From an uncultured Clostridia bacterium (GTDB taxonomy: Bacteria; Bacillota; Clostridia; Christensenellales; DTU072), in the NCBI GenBank assembly GCA_946621465.1, contig CAMOOO010000001.1, positions 510,386-574,385 on the forward strand: 64,000 nucleotides of DNA. Reading direction: 5' to 3'. This document shows, in pieces, positions 62,401 through 64,000 of this stretch. Numbering within the stretch: position 1 is the stretch's first letter; each line of letters starts with the position of its first letter. Below the pieces are notes generated by a model. It worked only from the letters and a program-made list of their open reading frames with translations. It made no database searches and was not told the origin of the DNA. The translations under genes and the position numbers were made by a program.

Positions 62401-63518
62401 ACGGTCTGACCGTTTGCTAAGACGTACTCGGGCGGTATGTAGACGTTTGTTTCCGAACCTGAATAGCTCTTTACTACGCCGTTTTCTATCGAGACGCCTT
62501 CGCTCGGTTTAAGTCCGATCCACTTTGCGTATAGCGTGGTGTTATTGGTAAAAACATGGGGGAAGGAAAGTTCGTTTTGATATCTATCGTCGGTGTACCA
62601 GCCGAAGAACTTATAGTTGGTGAGGGTGGTAACGGGCGGAACGATTTCCGAAACCGTTTCGCCGATTTCAAAGGAGACGGTGGCATTACGCTCGGTCTGT
62701 TCATCAACCAGTTGTACGCTCACGTACGGATAGGCTACGACGGAAAAGCTACCGGTAATGTTGGAAAAGTCGGGGGTGGACAGAACGTCGCCCGTCGGAG
62801 TGGAATCAATACGCATCCATTTGACGGAATGTCCGGCTTCTTCCGGCGGATCCGGTATCTTCGACGTTAATGCGCCGTCCTCTGCGTAAAGTGTAGCATA
62901 GTACTGCCTTGCGCGGGTGTAATAACTCTTCCCGGCGACGAACTCGGTGTCTTCCGTCAGCACAAAGTCAGATTGTAATTCGTAATACTTATTGGCCTCT
63001 ACCGGTTGACCGGCTCTGACAGACGCTAAGGAGTAGTCATAGGCGTTTTTGTAAAAAACAACGGTGACTGCGATCTTTTCATAGACGGCGTCCACGATGG
63101 TATCGGTAGTCAAAAAAGCAAAGGCGTCCTGAGAAATGTTCCAATTGCCGGTATATCCTTCCTTTTCCGGAACGTCGGGGATGTCGGCGATTATTTTGCC
63201 GTAGTCGAGAACTTTTGTTTCGACGACCACGCCGTCGACGCGGAAGGTGACCGAATAGGTGCTTTTCGTATAGATGGCATCGACACGGGTATCGGAATTG
63301 ATTTTATTTAATTCCTCGTTTGACCAAACACCCTTGTACCCTTCTTTTTCAGGGACGGGAGGGAACTCGTCGATATATCCGCCCTTCTCTACGCGGATCT
63401 GTCGATACAAAGCGCCGTCGGCGTAAAACGAGACCGTGACCATTTCCGTAGTGCATGCCGCGGCCATGACGATAAGCAAAAGGATACATAAAAGAAAAAG
63501 TAATTTTTTAGTCTTCAT
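53499..63518 (-). CDS. Giant BspA-type leucine-rich-repeat lipoprotein, 3339 aa
   Basis: Signal sequence MKTKKLLFLLCILLLIVM with lipobox AAAC (Cys22). Three InlB-B/Listeria-Bacteroides-like repeats follow (about 27-87, 88-150 and 270-340, the last ending FFGWYTDDRYQNEL...TTLYAKW). The rest is a very long array of BspA-type LRR_5 units of about 23 residues, pattern IGxxAFxxCxxLxxVxIPxS. Near residues 2020 and 2510 two copies of a 60-residue module interrupt it (YVYLLNDWDTS..., G-x-G-x-M-x-D-Y...PW). No LPxTG and no transmembrane C-terminus; membrane lipid anchoring. BspA-like proteins mediate adhesion in gut and oral bacteria. Weak Shine-Dalgarno and very short leader. Confidence 0.93.
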   Translation of the reverse strand: MKTKKLLFLLCILLLIVMAAACTTEMVTVSFYADGALYRQIRVEKGGYIDEFPPVPEKEGYKGVWSNEELNKINSDTRVDAIYTKSTYSVTFRVDGVVVETKVLDYGKIIADIPDVPEKEGYTGNWNISQDAFAFLTTDTIVDAVYEKIAVTVVFYKNAYDYSLASVRAGQPVEANKYYELQSDFVLTEDTEFVAGKSYYTRARQYYATLYAEDGALTSKIPDPPEEAGHSVKWMRIDSTPTGDVLSTPDFSNITGSFSVVAYPYVSVQLVDEQTERNATVSFEIGETVSEIVPPVTTLTNYKFFGWYTDDRYQNELSFPHVFTNNTTLYAKWIGLKPSEGVSIENGVVKSYSGSETNVYIPPEYVLANGQTVRVTSIGASAFKNSAIVSIDLPPTLTTIEESAFYGCASLIDVNFSYGNYVTVYGNSVFRGCVNLTSYRLNEKTTKLGSYAFYECEELTSISGIENSLLVEIERYTFYNCAKLTALTLPSGVKTIGEKAFSGATNANILFANASSVERVGDGAFENCKRFVGFFSENLREIGQNIFFGCSSLKSVTLFGNHKIGSLFGQSVPSDVESFYPITFDDRYSESDNTFEPLSQSATYYIPKTLFSVLITNPTDNVVQSDILFDCYTVKEVRFYGNIRKIASYAFRLENYSPSSLSFSVQFPSTLIEISPYAFCTRNDLAELTLPASLETIGAYAFSEISALKNVTISGNHLTFVGEHAFLDTPWYNNYQGIIGLGKVVLGVSENYCIKTTYYDVTPDQFSAYSVIAPYAFEGNRVLQKITLSESISQIGDNAFANCTGLRTFVFKAYVATSSRRIGATILDGCTALVDLTVCEDIDITTLFSGGVPSSLRILRLSYSQRDSVLSVAGTAGFGTGSITSTSIATLEIGDGFTEIEDNAFTSTTSLVGLTISSTITSIGTRAFYGCTGLSSVTIQGTALTSIAEESFDGCTSLKTFTFPSSLVSIGARAFRSSALTSFTAPERLRTIGKSAFDGSSSLATVTLNSTITGIGNYAFRGCNLKAISLPSTLQFLTPDNVFLGAGMLDNNTGFEKLTLYVGVSVRELFGTTIPGSFNTAIVERGSVIDGEFSGMSTLRTITLQKGVTSIGDNAFTDCTSLQRIVIPSSVSSIGEYAFMNCSNLATCQIDTDGSRLTTLKKGIFKDCRELKYVVFPGSVTTGDWTDMFSGCVKLASSNLPTAVTSVGNYAYYDCKNLSLLRLHDGIVSIGTSAFYNCYLLELDDVDFGSVTYIGASAFENCRKLDSIRAEKATFIGANAYDGCTVLKELTSGNEPVSSVADSTVRANVTILNVAENVGAVDPSDYLAGCTSLVSVVVYSTQSTFPADDFVAEVASISANKAISFLSVEQYGSVAVNTPNVYRKPSNQDFTFEYDDITMTATITGTSSAITESYIYLPDTTTKEDKTYTITAIGSSAFLNQTFTYVVIPSGIKTIGNAAFSKSKLKTVVFESGSRCEIIDGNAFKESEISTISIPSSVITIGNAAFEGCVYLENVNFFAGSQLQTIGDYAFNNDSLLETITFTGPISYVGASSFAGSGITSIDFGAQATFTTVSNNMFRATHLASIVLPSTVTSIEQGAFYGYSGSTFVCPENLVSIGDQAFYSATILSSVTFSSALISIGNEAFYGCTLLSHIVLPDTLVSVGNSCFLNCTNVISLTIGEGIKTVGNSAFSGLVSLREITYKAIDMDDLPVQNGVFGTAGMSASGIVFNVDSCVKSLPSNLFYPSSSVTERPCLASVAFSGTPSLEKMGDSLFRNCNTLSSIVIPATVLHIGSHAFYGCESITIRSQSAKQGADWKSDYKNSDKAVTFGVSNNTSGDFSYVIYEDGVILTAYSGTDIVTVPRTIGGKPVLGTGVTFEQQSVRYVELPDTIVNLGSFYGCTSLVGISLHEGVEEIGEKAFYGCSSLIYFDLPASIATIGEGAFENCSSLNVVYLSSQAIKDKFVSENLSQTCGQLFAEADIIYLSTALSEDNMSGVYAADGSATYTRILSGRNGYNIYSVLYWKTSSTTSGSYVYLLNDWDTSSDPDDIATRYNLYVDGIGTMRDYEVKSIVPWRAYSSDIATITIGRSITSISKYAFNEMNNVKTVYYEAENCPGSGESKYIFSTSDPSGEGFDVIFGLHVTVIPNYLFYNCKNLKNVVWSGDKVTSIGEYAFSGCTGLISVVIPDCVVTIKSHAYTGCLNVTSLTLGKNIKTFGTEAFSEFGVDENGFYLQSIYYNVLSADEAPINVFNTRYNLGSDDTGTSLFVHKEVSILPDNMFYGFNRLVYVRFAGDAFLSAIGDYAFYACENLPMISIPLSVNSLGKYSFAGCSELSNISFADNCRVRFIGERAFYDTGYYNLNSGSITNWIDGVLYLNDRKFLLEARQTVAEDYAVLETTDVIAEKAFLSISGLKYISIPSSVDIICTDAFVGCYNLKTLYLTSTAVISGLSSVDSQGNIGQYATVIYCRADLMKNNKTIAGLYVAENYVCVETETMKNNYQYYSYTNLYWQTALSGTDSTVYTYLLNDFDNPGYYRMEIAGDGKMCDYASAEVTPWHNAKGVDYSSLVTQITLSRNVASIGNYAFSGFTNLSTVLYRNSEALSTIGDHAFAGCSMLAIIDIEKSVQSIGSYAFANCVSVTSIRYKATNCADLAAQNNVFRSVGSLATGIIVEIGLDVERVPAYFADPGNDEDIAPYIKQVRFSGGENNNCQSIGQYAFAFCSEMESLSCEGFRMKNIENHAFYTCKKLVSISIPSKVQTIGSYAFANTYKVASIILKAADCTVGDAIFENAGTEVSVGLMVSFAETVESVPAKFLYHVSTVRNVYFPGDEEGNCNSIGELAFCGCVRLTSVVIPQTVESIGAGAFFGCTSLASFTVPFVGGAAKAIAASPTTLFGYVFHSSTEQITTGMTAVRQYYSTGVTTEYYIPDSLTNVTITRYTNLYYGAFSNCKNIVSVTINLSSIGSIRDEAASANVVNGYLIGERAFYECDALATVSMTSILTEIGKEAFFGCDNLSVITIPENVTTLGDLAFGNCKGVRTVRFNAKNCVNLQSDTTVFKGLGRNQSSVIIEIGSAVTNIPDYLFCSASGASEDDIPNVTDLRFSNLNSSALKRIGVQAFKNCTALGAVSLPPTLTSICVDAFYGTSFYSVGWRGALKYYEGNSYYFVLAFDEAKGSSTSTCSLLDGTTLIADSAFMGSVMLQTVIFPSSIAYIGESAFQNCDNLKTFAFNKNENGESSLVSIGAKAFQGCTSIFEFYIPSKVTVIGEDAFVGCNSLKKVKIDSATICKLIVTETAVGNLCKEATTIDLNEKINNDSIGTLIKSKFTYKEIVEEIYKRYEKR

Positions 63519-63701
63519 AATTATCTACAATAATTATATAATATTTAATAATAAAAATCAACTGCCAATTATCAATTGATTATTTTTAACAATCATTTAA
63601 TGTTTTCACTGACGAAACGACAATCTTTTCGCTAAATTCTTCTTCCTTTCCCGTAAAAACCGCTATTATGCAATTTAAATATAAAATATAATGAATATTT
63701 C
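63519..63701. other. AT-rich intergenic stretch
   Basis: Start of the 482-nt gene-free right end. It contains the promoter of the 3339-aa gene on the minus strand and no open frame with a ribosome binding site. Beyond that I see nothing specific up to the promoter at 63702. Confidence 0.6.
63533..63561 (-). promoter_or_regulatory. Promoter of the giant LRR lipoprotein gene
   Basis: On the minus strand, TTGATT (63556-63561), a 17-nt spacer and TATAAT (63533-63538). The start site should be near 63526, giving a leader of about 8 nt without a Shine-Dalgarno. Confidence 0.65.
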
Positions 63702-63730
63702 TTGACATTCACCCGATGTGAATGTATAAT
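63702..63730 (+). promoter_or_regulatory. Consensus promoter with an internal operator-like palindrome
   Basis: TTGACA (63702-63707), a 17-nt spacer and TATAAT (63725-63730), both perfect. The spacer holds ATTCAC-CCGAT-GTGAAT (63707-63723), a perfect inverted repeat suited to a repressor. It drives rightwards transcription into a region with no gene. Confidence 0.75.
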
Positions 63731-63736
63731 TAGGGT

Positions 63737-63851
63737 GTAATCGAACGGCGAGACGTTCGCGTAAATCATTCGGTTGCATAATATATACACCATTCGATTC
63801 ATTCGTTCCCTCTTACAGCAAGGCGTCGTTTTTAACGGCGCTTTGCTGTTT
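63737..63851 (+). ncRNA. Candidate small RNA, copy 1
   Basis: Downstream of a perfect promoter, about 115 nt. It has a 5' hairpin (63742-63759, CGAACG-GCGAGA-CGTTCG), an unpaired middle containing TTCCCTCTT, and a 13-bp 3' hairpin (63816-63828 with 63836-63848, two G-U pairs) followed by TTTC. No open frame. The C-rich single-stranded motif could pair with AAGAGG-type ribosome binding sites, as known sRNAs with UCCC loops do. The family was not recognised. Confidence 0.6.
63792..63814 (+). repeat. 23-nt repeat, copy 1
   Basis: Starts ATTCGATTCATTCGTTCC; identical to 63951-63973. Immediately precedes the 3' hairpin of the candidate RNA. Confidence 0.9.
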
Positions 63852-63936
63852 CATAAATCATTGCTGTTATGCTTAAATAAAACTTAATTTTGGTTAATTT
63901 CAACATTTCTTCCTCGATTTGTGGTATAGTTGAATT

Positions 63937-64000
63937 GTAAATAAGATTCTATTCGATTCATTCGTTCCCTCTTTTGACAAGGCGCCGACCAATGCGGCGC
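63937..64000 (+). ncRNA. Candidate small RNA, copy 2, cut by the window edge
   Basis: An extended -10 (TGG-TATAGT, 63922-63930) precedes the second 23-nt copy. It is followed by CAAGGCGCCG and, after a different loop, CGGCGC at the edge. Relative to copy 1 a G-U pair of the stem becomes G-C and the loop changes, while the repeat is unchanged: a covarying RNA hairpin pattern. Truncated. Confidence 0.5.
63951..63973 (+). repeat. 23-nt repeat, copy 2
   Basis: Identical to 63792-63814, 159 nt further on. Followed after four bases by the same hairpin start (CAAGGCG). Confidence 0.9.

Noticed and set aside
53499..63518. CRISPR or satellite-like DNA repeats suggested by periodic sequence
   Set aside because: The periodicity is that of ~23-residue protein LRR units; DNA copies are divergent and in frame, with no spacers.
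1..64000. tRNA, rRNA, prophage, secondary-metabolite or defence-island genes
   Set aside because: Looked for on both strands; no tRNA cloverleaf, phage structural, NRPS/PKS, restriction or toxin-antitoxin signature could be supported.

Overview
The window reads as a chromosomal segment of a spore-forming, low-to-moderate GC Clostridia-type Firmicute, probably an uncultured gut lineage of the Christensenellales/Oscillospirales kind (inference). The evidence is WhiA, a SpoIIQ-like LytM protein behind a forespore-type promoter, a YlbJ-like membrane protein, a PdaB-type deacetylase, strong Shine-Dalgarno sequences before most genes, consensus TTGACA/TATAAT promoters, and clostridial cluster families such as DUF5685 and DUF1385. 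There are no rRNA or tRNA genes, no CRISPR array and no intact mobile element. Most genes are core housekeeping genes on the minus strand in long, tightly coupled operons.

Left part (1-13.1 kb): a truncated SSB-like gene with a PdaB-type deacetylase; purD; an rRNA-type methyltransferase translationally coupled to an 878-aa SARP-like regulator; divergent asd-dapB (lysine/diaminopimelate) on the plus strand; a convergent operon of small Ig-like lipoprotein, proS and a 564-aa lipoprotein; and a P1-family (S58) peptidase. Middle (13.1-32.3 kb): the divergent sporulation pair spoIIQ/ylbJ; an aconitase-family hydratase, an in-frame RsmD-CoaD fusion and a coiled-coil protein; a metallophosphoesterase lipoprotein; a YkvI-like transporter overlapping dnaE tail to tail; the chain GH20-uvrC-HAD-murB-whiA-dnaE; a DUF898-like membrane protein; and a REP-transposase-like protein whose HUH motif is broken.

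Right part (32.3-64 kb): a 2459-aa Ig-like lipoprotein; ung; a 64-aa cysteine-rich peptide divergent from an ArsR regulator; and a 10-kb minus-strand superoperon running rpmE, DUF1385-PrmC fusion, prfA, a Re-citrate-synthase-like enzyme, a small P-loop protein, thrC, trpS, DUF5685, a J-like protein with a cysteine-rich tail, and a membrane protein. This is followed by murC, a zinc-less MDR protein and a 3339-aa BspA-type leucine-rich-repeat lipoprotein. The two giant lipoproteins take up about 17 kb and suggest a cell-surface or host/mucus-facing lifestyle.

The least explained signals are: (1) two tandem copies of a small structured RNA-like element at the right edge, with an identical 23-nt block containing UUCCCUCUU ahead of a covarying hairpin; (2) a switch-like leader with terminator and alternative pairings between rpmE and the DUF1385-PrmC gene; (3) two cysteine-rich small proteins close together, one paired with DUF5685 and one with an ArsR regulator; (4) the domesticated-looking RAYT protein; and (5) several promoters placed so close to start codons that their mRNAs should be leaderless or nearly so. 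All functional calls rest on reading motifs by eye; no database search was possible.
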